Of a DNA stretch of 35,706 nt, positions 1 through 7,430 are shown piece after piece. The DNA comes from Sandaracinus sp. GTDB lineage: Bacteria; Myxococcota_A; Polyangia; Polyangiales; Houyiibacteriaceae. Made by a program: the position numbers and the translations under genes. The stretch spans positions 1 to 35,706 of the forward strand of contig PABA01000094.1 in assembly GCA_002699025.1 (NCBI GenBank), in the 5' to 3' direction. The stretch's first letter is position 1; each line of letters starts with the position of its first letter. Under the pieces are notes generated by a model. The model was not told the origin of the DNA, made no database searches, and was given only the letters and a program-made list of their open reading frames with translations.

Positions 1-79
1 CCAGATACGCCCGCCGCGACACCGTCCGCCGCGTCAGCGCCATCGTCGCCCCCGCCACCACGATTCGCGGCGCCGTCAT
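1..79 (-). CDS. Probable REP-associated tyrosine transposase (Y1_Tnp/RayT-like), 5' fragment
   Basis: Only the first 26 codons are inside the window, and the gene runs off the left edge. The ATG reads leftward from position 79. The peptide begins MTAPRIVVAGATMALTRR and continues TVSRRAYL. This matches the usual N-terminus of Y1 (HUH) transposases of the REP-associated type: M-x-x-P-R, then a beta strand ending in TRR, then R-x-x-L. Those enzymes nick and rejoin single-stranded DNA at REP palindromes. The HUH motif and catalytic Tyr would lie outside the window and cannot be checked. A purine-rich stretch (GGGGGATGAGGG on the coding strand) precedes the ATG and could be the ribosome binding site. 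The palindromic repeats upstream agree with the assignment. It could also be an unrelated protein, because only 26 residues are visible. Confidence 0.5.
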   Translation of the reverse strand, partial: MTAPRIVVAGATMALTRRTVSRRAYL

Positions 80-217
80 CCGGCCCTCATCCCCCGGCCC
101 CCGTCCGCCCTGGTGCTCCCGCAGCGCATCCCCACGCAACGTTTCACGCCCCGTGCCGGGCGCGCGCTCATGTGATTCCGCGTACTTGCGGCGACGAATC
201 GGCGGATTGGCGGCGGA

Positions 218-262
218 GGGGTGGCGGGCCGCCACCCCGGATGGAGCGGAGAAACTCGCTCC
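218..262. repeat. Two adjacent inverted repeats, REP-like
   Basis: Positions 218-227 (GGGGTGGCGG) and 229-238 (CCGCCACCCC) are perfect complements around one central G. A second dyad follows at once: GGAGCG at 243-248 pairs with CGCTCC at 257-262 across an 8-base loop. Two neighbouring hairpins close to a RayT-like gene is the usual arrangement of REP/BIME elements. A transcription terminator is an alternative, but no T-run follows on either strand. Confidence 0.55.
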
Positions 263-269
263 GTCGGGC

Positions 270-515
270 CGTACCCGGGACGACCCTCGCGCTCAGGCGG
301 CTCGGTCTGGCCGTACCCGGGACGGCTCTGCGTACCCGGGACGACCCTCGCGCTCAGGCGGCTCGGTCTGGCCGTGCCTGGGACGGCTCCGCGTACCCGG
401 GACGACCCTCGCGCTCAGGCGGCTCGGTCTGGCCGTACCCGGGACGGCTCCGCGTCTCGGTCTGGCCGTACCCGGGACAACCCGGTTCGCTCGGTCGGGC
501 CGTACCCGGGACGAC
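270..515. repeat. 61-base tandem repeat with internal palindrome, three full units plus a degenerate tail
   Basis: Units begin at 270, 331 and 392, with an exact 61-base period up to 452. A partly deleted and rearranged copy follows to about 515. Each unit has two CGTACCCGGGACG-type motifs. The second sits in a near-palindrome GCCGT-A-CCCGGG-ACGGC at 310-326, 371-387 (two or more changes) and 432-448, which folds as an eight-pair hairpin with one bulged A. The period is not a multiple of three, so coding use is unlikely. The array lies upstream of the RayT-like gene and may be its REP substrate family, which is inference. Confidence 0.85.
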
Positions 516-573
516 CCGGGGGGGGCACGGTGGTCTTGGCGGGCGGGCCGACTCCCCCAGCGGCGAGCGCCTG

Positions 574-3500
574 CTACTCGCCGCCGATGGGCTCGGCCGT
601 CGGCTCCGGGTCGTCTTCGTCGAAGAGCTCGGGCGCGCGCGCGAAGAGCTTGCCGACGCCGCGCTTGATGTCCTCGACGATCAAGTACGCGCTCGGCACG
701 AGCATCAGCAGGATCGCCGTCGCGAAGAGCACGCCGAACCCGAGCGAGATGGCCATCGGGATCAGAAAGCGCGCCTGCACGCTCGGCTCGAGGATCATCG
801 GCGCCAGCCCGAAGAACGTCGTCAGCGACGTCAGCAGGATCGGTCGGAACCGCCGCTCACCGGCCGCCCGCACGGCCTCCTCCGCCCCCATCCCCTCCTC
901 GCGATAGCGGTTGATCGCGTCCACCAGGATCAGCGAGTCGTTCACCACCACGCCGCTCAACGCCACCACGCCCATCAAGCTGATGATGCTCAGCCCGAAC
1001 CCCATCACGATGTGCCCGCCGAACGCGCCGACGATCCCGAACGGAATCGCCCCGAACATCACGATCATCGGCTGCATGTAGCTCTTGAACGCCACCGCGA
1101 GCAGCCCGTACATCACGAAGAGCGCCAGGATGAAGCCGATCCCCAGGCTCTTCAGGCTCTGCCCCTGCTCCTGCTGCTCGCCGCCGAGCTCGTAGGAGAG
1201 CCCGGGCACGTCGTCCATCAGCGCCGTCACCTCTCCGTCCGGCGCGGTGAGCGCCGCGACGATCTGGTTGGCGTTCCCCTCCCCCTGCACGATGTCGGCG
1301 GTCACGCTGATCACCCGCCGTCCGTCGACCCGCGAGATGGTGGTGTAGGCCCGCCCGCGCGCCACCTCCGCCGCCTGCCCGAGCGGCATCTCGCCCCCAT
1401 CCGGCGTCCGCACGACGAGCTGCTCGATGTGCTCCATCGACGTCCGCTCCTCGAGCGGTCGCCGTACGTACACCCGGATCTCCTCGCGCCCTCGCTGCTG
1501 CCGCACGGCCTCGGCGCCGAAGAAGGCGTCACGGATCTGCCGCGCGAGCTCCGCCTCCGTCAGCCCCCGCGCCCGCCCCTCGGGCGTCAGCGTCAGGTCG
1601 AGCTGCTCCTTGCCGGGCGAGACGCCGCTGTCGATGTCGCGCAGGCCCGGGTACTCGCCCATCTCCTCGGCGAGGCGCTCCGCCGCCGCCTCGAGCACGT
1701 CGTTGTCCGGGTGACTCAGCTGGATGTCCACCGGCGAGCCGGCGCTCGCGCCGATCGAGTAGCTGAAGGTCAACGCCTCCGCGCCGGGGATCTCTCCGAT
1801 CCGCCGCCGCCACTCCTCGGCGAAGTCACGCGTCTCCACCTCGCGCTGGTCGGACTGCACCAGGTACACCATCGCGCTCATCAGGTGCGAGCCCGTGCTG
1901 CCCTGGCTGCCCCGCGGTCCGCCGCCGAAGCCCTGCGCGACGCCGACCTGCGAGTAGAGACCCCGCAGGATGCGCTCACCGCCGTGCTCGTCGATCAGCG
2001 CCTGCGCCTCCTCGACGATGCGCTCCTGGTGGATGCGCGTCTCCTCGACGCTGGTCCCGACCGGCATGCGGAGCTGCACGCTGATCACGTCGCCCTCGAT
2101 CTTCGGCAGGAACGTGAACTGGAGCCGCCCCCCCGCCGGGAGACCGCAGGTGCCCAGGCCGAGGGCGCACGCGATGGCGAAGGTCAGGTAGCGCCAGCGG
2201 AGCGCAGCCCCGAGCGAGGGCCGGTAGGCCTTGCGGATGAACCACGCGAGCCCCTTGTCGACGCGCAGCTTCGCGAGCAGCTCCAGCGGCACGAGCAGCG
2301 GCGAGAGCAGGAAGCGAAGCTGCCACGGCATCTTGTGGCTGAGGTGCGCGGGCAGAACGAGCAGCGACTCGATCAGGGAGATCAGCAGGACCGAGATGAC
2401 GACGATGGGGATGTTCCGGAAGAACTTCCCGCTCACGCCAGGCACGAAGAGCAGCGGCGAGAAGGCCACGCAGGTCGTGATGATCGCGAAGAGCACCGGG
2501 ACCGCGACCTCCTTCACGCCGGCGATCGCCGCGTCCATGAAGCCCATGCCCTCGGAGCGCTTCTGATAGATCGCCTCGCCCACGACGATGGCGTCGTCGA
2601 CGACCATGCCGAGCGTCACGATGAACGCGAAGAGCGAGATCATGTTGATCGACACGTCCGCGCTCGGCAGGAAGAGCAGCGAGCCGGCGAAGCTGATCGG
2701 GATGCCCAGCGTCACCCAGATGGCGAGCCGCGGCTCCAGGAAGAGGCCCAGGATCACCAAGACGAGGATCAGGCCGATCCACGCGTTCCGGGCGAGCAGG
2801 TCGATGCGGTCGGCGTAGACCTCGCTCTGGTCGTTCCATGTGGTCGCCTCGATGCCCGGCGGGAGTCGGTGGACGAGCTCCTCCTCGAGGTAGGCCTTCA
2901 CCGTGTCCGAGACCTCGATGGGCGTCTCCTCGCCCACCCGGAAGACGTTCACCATCACGGCGCGCTGCCCGTTGAAGAACGACTCGCGATCCTCCTCGCG
3001 GAAGCCGTCCTCGATCTCGGCCACGTCGCCGAGCCGCAGCTGGCTCCCGTCCGCGCGGCTCCGCAGCACGACGTCGCGGAACTCGCTCCCCCGGTCGCGC
3101 CGCTCGGTCGTCCGCAGGAGCACCTCGCCGGAGCGCGTCTTCACGCCACCACCGGGGATCTCGACGTTCGCCTGGCGAATCGACTGGGCGACCTGGCCGA
3201 GCGTCAGCCCGTGCTCGCGGAGCCTCCGCTGGGGCACCTCCACGCTGATCTCGAGCGGGCGCGTCCCGTCGATCTCGACGTAGGTGATGCCGTCCTTCTC
3301 GAGGAGATCGAAGCGCACCTGCTCGGCGAGGTCGTGGAGCACGTGCTCGGCCTGCTCCACGTTCCCGTGGAGCACGAGGCTGATCACCTGCCGCCGGTTG
3401 GTGGCGAGCGAGATCACGGGCCGCTCGGCGTCCTCGGGGAAGCTCGTGATGCGATCGACGGCGCTCTTCACGTCGTTCAGCGCTCGGTCGTTGTCGGTGC

Positions 3501-3879
3501 CGATCAGCAGCTCGACCGCGACCACGGCGTTGCCCTCGACGGCCGTCGTGCGGACCTCCTTGACCCCATCGAGGCCCTGCACGGCCTCCTCGATCGCGAG
3601 GGCGACGCCCTCCTCGACCTCGGCCGGCGACGCGCCCGGGTAGGGCACGTTGATGAGCACGGTGTCGATGTCGACCTCGGGGAAGACCTCCTGCTTCACC
3701 GTGGTGAAGAGCATGGCGAGGCCGCCCGCGATCAGGACGAGCATGATGGTGTTCGCCGCGACCGTGTTCTGCGCGAAGTAGGCGAGAAAGCCCGAGCGCT
3801 CGGGCGTCTCCGCAGTGCTCGACTCCGCCTCCCGGTAGGGGCCGGGGCCTTCGGGCCGGCCGGGGGTCGGCTCGTTCAC
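574..3879 (-). CDS. RND-family efflux pump, inner-membrane permease (AcrB/HAE-like)
   Basis: This 1101-residue protein has the typical length and layout of resistance-nodulation-division pumps, which use the proton gradient to export drugs, lipids or metals. TM1 is at about residues 38-60 and is followed by the first periplasmic porter segment. The TM2-TM6 block is at about 365-510, the second porter segment runs from about 580 to 880, and TM8-TM12 fill the C-terminus. The TM4 acidic pair used in proton relay is present at D428-D429 (GMVVDDAIVV). TM10 has VVVNDSLILVD where AcrB has a Lys-Asn pair, so the relay differs in detail. Its ATG overlaps the stop of the fusion-protein gene by 4 bases (ATGA). 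The substrate cannot be read from sequence. The nearby His-rich two-component module could hint at metal or envelope stress, but the protein lacks an obvious CusA-type Met signature that I can point to. Confidence 0.95.
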   Translation of the reverse strand: MNEPTPGRPEGPGPYREAESSTAETPERSGFLAYFAQNTVAANTIMLVLIAGGLAMLFTTVKQEVFPEVDIDTVLINVPYPGASPAEVEEGVALAIEEAVQGLDGVKEVRTTAVEGNAVVAVELLIGTDNDRALNDVKSAVDRITSFPEDAERPVISLATNRRQVISLVLHGNVEQAEHVLHDLAEQVRFDLLEKDGITYVEIDGTRPLEISVEVPQRRLREHGLTLGQVAQSIRQANVEIPGGGVKTRSGEVLLRTTERRDRGSEFRDVVLRSRADGSQLRLGDVAEIEDGFREEDRESFFNGQRAVMVNVFRVGEETPIEVSDTVKAYLEEELVHRLPPGIEATTWNDQSEVYADRIDLLARNAWIGLILVLVILGLFLEPRLAIWVTLGIPISFAGSLLFLPSADVSINMISLFAFIVTLGMVVDDAIVVGEAIYQKRSEGMGFMDAAIAGVKEVAVPVLFAIITTCVAFSPLLFVPGVSGKFFRNIPIVVISVLLISLIESLLVLPAHLSHKMPWQLRFLLSPLLVPLELLAKLRVDKGLAWFIRKAYRPSLGAALRWRYLTFAIACALGLGTCGLPAGGRLQFTFLPKIEGDVISVQLRMPVGTSVEETRIHQERIVEEAQALIDEHGGERILRGLYSQVGVAQGFGGGPRGSQGSTGSHLMSAMVYLVQSDQREVETRDFAEEWRRRIGEIPGAEALTFSYSIGASAGSPVDIQLSHPDNDVLEAAAERLAEEMGEYPGLRDIDSGVSPGKEQLDLTLTPEGRARGLTEAELARQIRDAFFGAEAVRQQRGREEIRVYVRRPLEERTSMEHIEQLVVRTPDGGEMPLGQAAEVARGRAYTTISRVDGRRVISVTADIVQGEGNANQIVAALTAPDGEVTALMDDVPGLSYELGGEQQEQGQSLKSLGIGFILALFVMYGLLAVAFKSYMQPMIVMFGAIPFGIVGAFGGHIVMGFGLSIISLMGVVALSGVVVNDSLILVDAINRYREEGMGAEEAVRAAGERRFRPILLTSLTTFFGLAPMILEPSVQARFLIPMAISLGFGVLFATAILLMLVPSAYLIVEDIKRGVGKLFARAPELFDEDDPEPTAEPIGGE

Positions 3880-5138
3880 GGCGACGCCTCCGCGCCCGAC
3901 TCGGCGCCTGCCTCCGCGCCCGTCTCGGCGCGCGCGGTGGCCGGCCCGCTCGGGTCCTCGGACGACGCCGTGCGGAGCTCGAGCCCGTTCACCGGGTTGG
4001 GCACGCGGCTCGTGACGACCCGCTCCCCGCTGGTCACGCCGCGCGCGAGGAGCACGCTCTCTTCCCGGGTCCAGGCGAGCTCGACCTCGCGGATCTCGAG
4101 CGTCCCCGCGTCGGTCATCACGTAGATCTTCCCGCCCTCGCGGAGCGCGAGCCGGGGCAGCTCCACCACGCCGTCCAGCGGCGCCACGTCGATGTCCACG
4201 TGCACGTAGGAGCCGAGCAAGAGCGGTAGCCCGCGCTCCTCCTCGGGCTGCTCCAGGCCGAGCGGGTCTTCGATCTCGACCAGGACCCGCGCCATGCTGC
4301 CGATCGGGTCGAGGCTCGGGAGCAGGCGGAGCACCCGGCCATCTCGGGTGAGGGTCTCGTCGCCGACGACCTGGTGGATGCGGGCCGTCGAGCCCGGCTC
4401 CTCGCCCTCGGGGAGGCGGATGCGCTCGAGCGCCTCGACGGGCACGGAGACCTCGACCCAGAAGGCGTCGGTCCCGACGAGCGTGGCGACCTGCGAGCTC
4501 GGCCCGAGGAGCTGGCCGAGGTCGGCGTTCTCCTCGAGCACCATGGCGTTGAAGGGCGCGCGGATCGTCGTGCGCTGCAGGTTCAGCTGCGCGCGCTGGC
4601 GGGCGCTCTGGGCGGCGCGCACGGAGACCTGCGCGGTCTCGAGCTGGGGCTCCCGGAGCGCGAGGGCGCGACCGGCCTCATCGTCGGGGCTCGCCTCGTC
4701 CTCGTCCTGGAAGAGCTCCCACTCGCGCGTGGCCACCCGCTGGCGTCCCCGCTCGAGCTCCAGCTCGAGCTGCGCGCGCTGCACCTCCGCGGCGCTCTGC
4801 TCGACGGCCAGCCGGTAGTCCCGGGCGTCGAGCCGCAGCACGGGCTCGCCGCGCTCGAAGCGGCCTCCCGGGACGAGCTGCGCCGACTGCCAGCGGACCG
4901 TGCCCGTGACCTCGGGGCTGAGCACGACCTGCTGCGCCGCCCGGACCTGACCGCTGCCGCGCACGGCGACCTCGTGCCGGCCGGCCTGCACCTCCATCAC
5001 CTCGACCAGCAGCCCGTCCTCGCCCCGCGGGCGTCGCGGCGGCTCGGGCCGGGTCGCGACCAGGCCGCGGAAGATGCCGAAGCCGATCACGAGCACCACG
5101 ATCGGTGAGACGACCTTCACGATCTTCTTGGCGTTCAT
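3876..5138 (-). CDS. RND efflux membrane fusion protein (HlyD/AcrA-like periplasmic adaptor)
   Basis: This 420-residue adaptor links the inner-membrane pump to the outer-membrane channel. It has an N-terminal anchor (about residues 6-27, with KIVKVVSPIVVLVIGFG visible). A first lipoyl half follows near residues 55-105 (GSGQVRAAQ, then LSPEVTGTV). A long Gln/Glu/Arg-rich coiled coil comes next, about 115-195, then the second lipoyl half (TIRAPFNAMVLEENADLGQLL) and the beta-barrel and membrane-proximal domains. The C-terminus is an Ala/Glu/Ser-rich tail. The start at 5138 is supported by the 4-base overlap (ATGA) with the stop of the outer-membrane-factor gene, and its own stop overlaps the RND start in the same way. 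A much longer reading frame runs upstream to 6440 but lies over the TolC-like gene and is not used. Confidence 0.95.
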   Translation of the reverse strand: MNAKKIVKVVSPIVVLVIGFGIFRGLVATRPEPPRRPRGEDGLLVEVMEVQAGRHEVAVRGSGQVRAAQQVVLSPEVTGTVRWQSAQLVPGGRFERGEPVLRLDARDYRLAVEQSAAEVQRAQLELELERGRQRVATREWELFQDEDEASPDDEAGRALALREPQLETAQVSVRAAQSARQRAQLNLQRTTIRAPFNAMVLEENADLGQLLGPSSQVATLVGTDAFWVEVSVPVEALERIRLPEGEEPGSTARIHQVVGDETLTRDGRVLRLLPSLDPIGSMARVLVEIEDPLGLEQPEEERGLPLLLGSYVHVDIDVAPLDGVVELPRLALREGGKIYVMTDAGTLEIREVELAWTREESVLLARGVTSGERVVTSRVPNPVNGLELRTASSEDPSGPATARAETGAEAGAESGAEASP

Positions 5139-6601
5139 CGCTCTTCGTCTCCGTCCCGGAGCGGCGTGGGCTCGGGCGCTTCGAGGTCGGCGGGCCAGTC
5201 CCCGCCGAGGGCGCGGTGGAGCTGGATGCGGCGCGACACGAGCTGCCGCTTCGCCGCCTGGAGGTTCAGCTGGGCGCCCTGCTGGGCGACGAGCGCCGTG
5301 AGCACCGGGAGGAAGTCGCTCAGGCCCGAGCGGTAGCGGTCGCGCGCGCTCGTCAGGGTCTCCTCGGCGATGGCGACCTGCTCCTCGAGGAGCTCCACGT
5401 TCCGCTTCTGCTGGCGCTCCTGCACCAGCGCGCCCTCGACCTCGAGGAGCGCGTTCAGCACGGTCTGCGAGAGCGTCTCGACCTGCGCCTGGAGCGCCGC
5501 CTCGTTCGCCTCCACCTGGCCGCGGCCGGCGAAGCCGTCGAAGAGGGGCACGGTGAGCGTCGCGCCGGCGTTGAAGGTCCAGTCGTTCGCGGTCTGGGCG
5601 CCGCGATCGGGGAAGGCCGGGCTGTCGAGCTCGTTGCGCTGCCAGGCGTAGCCCGGGGTCACGGAGAGGCGGATGCTCGGCAGGCGCGAGGCGATGGCCG
5701 AGCCGACCCGCCAGTCGGCGGCGCGCACCCGCTGCTGGGCGGCGCGCACGTCCGGGCGGGCCCAGACGACGGTGGCGGGGACGCCGGTCGCGGGCGTCGG
5801 GCCGAGGGGCGGGAACTGGTCGCGCGCCTCGAGGCCGCCGAGCTCGCTCGGGGGCTGGCCGAGGAGCACGGCGAGCTGCTGGACGAGGAGCGCGACCTCG
5901 TCGTCGACCAGCTCGAGCTGCGCGCGGGAGGCCTGCGTCTGGCGGCGCTGCTGGTGCACGTCGAGCGCGTTCGCGAGGCCCTGCTCGAAGCGGAGGCGCG
6001 TGAGCTCGAGGTAGCGCTCGTTCACCTCGAGCTGCTCGGCGAGGATGCGCTGGCGCGCGCGGGCGTCGACCACCGAGTACCAGGCCTCGGCGACCTGAGC
6101 GGAGGTGGAGAGCGCGAGCGTCTCGATGTCCAGGCGCGTGGCCTCCGCGTCGAGCTCGGCGGCCTCGTGTTGCCCACGCCAGCGGCCGAAGAGGTCGACC
6201 TCGTAGCTCACGGGGAGCGAGCCGCTGACCTGCAGCGAGCGCGACGTGCCGATGGCGCTGAAGCTGCGGTTGAAGCTCACGCCGCCCTGAGCGCTGACCT
6301 GCGGGTAGCGCGCGGCGGCGGCCTGGGTGGCGAGGGCGCGGGCCTGCTGGAGCGCGGCCCAGCGCGCGCGGAGGCTGACGTTGGCGCCGAGCGACTGCTC
6401 GACCAGCGCGTGCAGGGTCGGATCCTCGTAGCGGAGCCACCAGCGATCGTCGCCCTCCTCGGGGGCGGGCGCCGTGGCCGCGACCCCTTCCGCCGGCGGC
6501 GTGAAGCGATCCGGCATGGCGTAGTCCGGCTCGGGGGTCTCGACGCGCCCGTGCGGGAGGCAGCCGAGCGCGAAGGCCAGGAGCGGGGCGGCGCGCTTCA
6601 C
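5135..6601 (-). CDS. TolC/OprM-family outer membrane efflux protein
   Basis: This 488-residue protein is the outer-membrane channel of the tripartite pump. I chose the GTG at 6601 because it forms a GTGA overlap with the TetR stop and is followed at once by a signal sequence (VKRAAPLLAFALGC). Cys15 could be a lipoprotein acylation site, as in OprM/NodT proteins, although the lipobox (ALGC) is not ideal. Two internally similar halves follow, with the long Ala/Gln/Glu/Arg-rich helices of this family, for example SLRARWAALQQARALATQ and a later ARDRYRSGLSDFLPVLTALV. The second is the conserved Y-x-x-G-x-x-(D/N)-x-L motif near the end of each repeat. It lies between the regulator and the adaptor in the operon. 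Confidence 0.93.
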   Translation of the reverse strand: MKRAAPLLAFALGCLPHGRVETPEPDYAMPDRFTPPAEGVAATAPAPEEGDDRWWLRYEDPTLHALVEQSLGANVSLRARWAALQQARALATQAAAARYPQVSAQGGVSFNRSFSAIGTSRSLQVSGSLPVSYEVDLFGRWRGQHEAAELDAEATRLDIETLALSTSAQVAEAWYSVVDARARQRILAEQLEVNERYLELTRLRFEQGLANALDVHQQRRQTQASRAQLELVDDEVALLVQQLAVLLGQPPSELGGLEARDQFPPLGPTPATGVPATVVWARPDVRAAQQRVRAADWRVGSAIASRLPSIRLSVTPGYAWQRNELDSPAFPDRGAQTANDWTFNAGATLTVPLFDGFAGRGQVEANEAALQAQVETLSQTVLNALLEVEGALVQERQQKRNVELLEEQVAIAEETLTSARDRYRSGLSDFLPVLTALVAQQGAQLNLQAAKRQLVSRRIQLHRALGGDWPADLEAPEPTPLRDGDEER

Positions 6602-7287
6602 GAGGCGACCCCCTCGGCGGGGCTCGACGAGGAGCCGGGCGAAGCGGACGCCGGCGCGAGCGTGCGCCTCAGCGTGTCGCGGTGGAGGTCGGGGAGGCGC
6701 CCGAGCTCGACGGGCAGGCTGATGCGCTTGCTCACCGATTCGGCGTTCCGATGCATGAGCATGACCCCGAGGGTGCTGGACCAGATGTGCATGGCGTGGT
6801 GGGTGATGTCGATGTCGGCGCGGATGGAGCCGTCGCGCTGGCCGCGCTCGAGGGCGCGCACGAGCAGGCCGATCGTCTCGCGCACGCGGGCGCGGTAGCG
6901 CTGGAACGCCTCGCTCCGGTCGTCGATGCGCGGCTCGAGGAACCACTCGATCATGAAGCGGAAGACGTGTGGCGTGCGGCTCAGCTCGACGTGCCAGGCG
7001 TCGTGGAGCGCGAGGACCTCGCCCAGGCCGTCCTCGGCGGATTCGACGGCGGCCCGGAGCGCGGGGAGCTTCTCGGAGATGTTCCGCTCGGCGACGGCGG
7101 CGAAGAGGGCGTCCTTGCCCGCGAAGTAGAGGTAGAGCGTGCCCTTGCTGAGCTCGGCCGCGCGCGCGACCTCGTCCATGGTCAGGTGCCGGGCGCCGGT
7201 GCGCGCGATCACCTCGTCGGCGGCGCGCAGGATGGCTTCCCGGCGGGCTTCCTTTTCACGCTTTCGGCGGGCGGCGGCGACGCTCAT
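6598..7287 (-). CDS. TetR/AcrR-family regulator of the efflux operon
   Basis: This is a 229-residue regulator. The TetR N-terminal domain is clear: AILRAADEVIARTGARHLTM, then the helix-turn-helix at about residues 36-57 ending GTLYLYFAGKDALF. The C-terminal half would be the ligand pocket and dimer interface and gives no hint of ligand. The ATG at 7287 starts directly before the basic leader of the domain. An upstream in-frame start at 7383 would add 32 unlike residues and would lie across both candidate operators, so I did not use it. It is the first gene of the four-gene pump operon, its stop overlaps the next start by 4 bases, and the two dyads upstream suggest autoregulation together with control of the pump genes. 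Confidence 0.94.
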   Translation of the reverse strand: MSVAAARRKREKEARREAILRAADEVIARTGARHLTMDEVARAAELSKGTLYLYFAGKDALFAAVAERNISEKLPALRAAVESAEDGLGEVLALHDAWHVELSRTPHVFRFMIEWFLEPRIDDRSEAFQRYRARVRETIGLLVRALERGQRDGSIRADIDITHHAMHIWSSTLGVMLMHRNAESVSKRISLPVELGRLPDLHRDTLRRTLAPASASPGSSSSPAEGVAS

Positions 7288-7309
7288 GGCGGGGGGCGAG
7301 GGGAGGAGG

Positions 7310-7326
7310 GCTGACCGGCGGTCAGC
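7310..7326. promoter_or_regulatory. Candidate TetR operator, proximal
   Basis: GCTGACC-GGC-GGTCAGC is an inverted repeat with 7-base arms, 23 bases upstream of the TetR start. The core CTGAC-N5-GTCAG (7311-7325) recurs at 7375-7389. Site length and symmetry suit a TetR dimer. Binding is inferred. Confidence 0.6.
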
Positions 7327-7374
7327 AGAGGAGGGGTGGGATTCCTCGGTTGTTTCGGGGGGCGCGGCGTTACG

Positions 7375-7389
7375 CTGACGCACGGTCAG
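7375..7389. promoter_or_regulatory. Candidate TetR operator, distal
   Basis: CTGAC-GCACG-GTCAG repeats the dyad of the proximal site. The two centres are 64 bases apart, close to six helical turns, so both would lie on the same face of the DNA. The site is in the gap between the histidine kinase stop and the TetR start. Confidence 0.6.
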
Positions 7390-7430
7390 TCGCTGGCAGG
7401 GGGGTCGGCGGCGCCGCGTCGGGGTCCCGT

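Larger units (their letters stand above)
80..573. other. Intergenic region between RND pump and RayT-like gene, rich in palindromes and repeats
   Basis: This 494-base stretch separates two minus-strand genes. It should hold the end of the efflux operon transcript and the promoter of the RayT-like gene. Reading frames across it on the plus strand are open only because of the GC-rich repeats, and they translate to repetitive Arg/Gly/Pro peptides with no family resemblance. I see no gene here. The contents are two adjacent hairpins (218-262) and a 61-base tandem repeat (270 to about 515), listed separately. Stretch 80-217 shows nothing recognisable. Confidence 0.6.

Noticed and set aside
270-515. 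CRISPR array
   Set aside because: Units are contiguous copies without unique spacers, and no cas gene is present.
153-907. Overlapping plus-strand frames across the 61-base array
   Set aside because: They translate to repeat-derived Arg/Gly/Pro strings in all frames. The repeat period is 61, so no frame is kept through the units.
172-4125. Very long plus-strand reading frame (1317 codons) over the RND gene
   Set aside because: It is the shadow of the minus-strand RND gene in high-GC DNA. Its translation is His/Arg/Glu-rich without family motifs, while the other strand gives a full RND pump.
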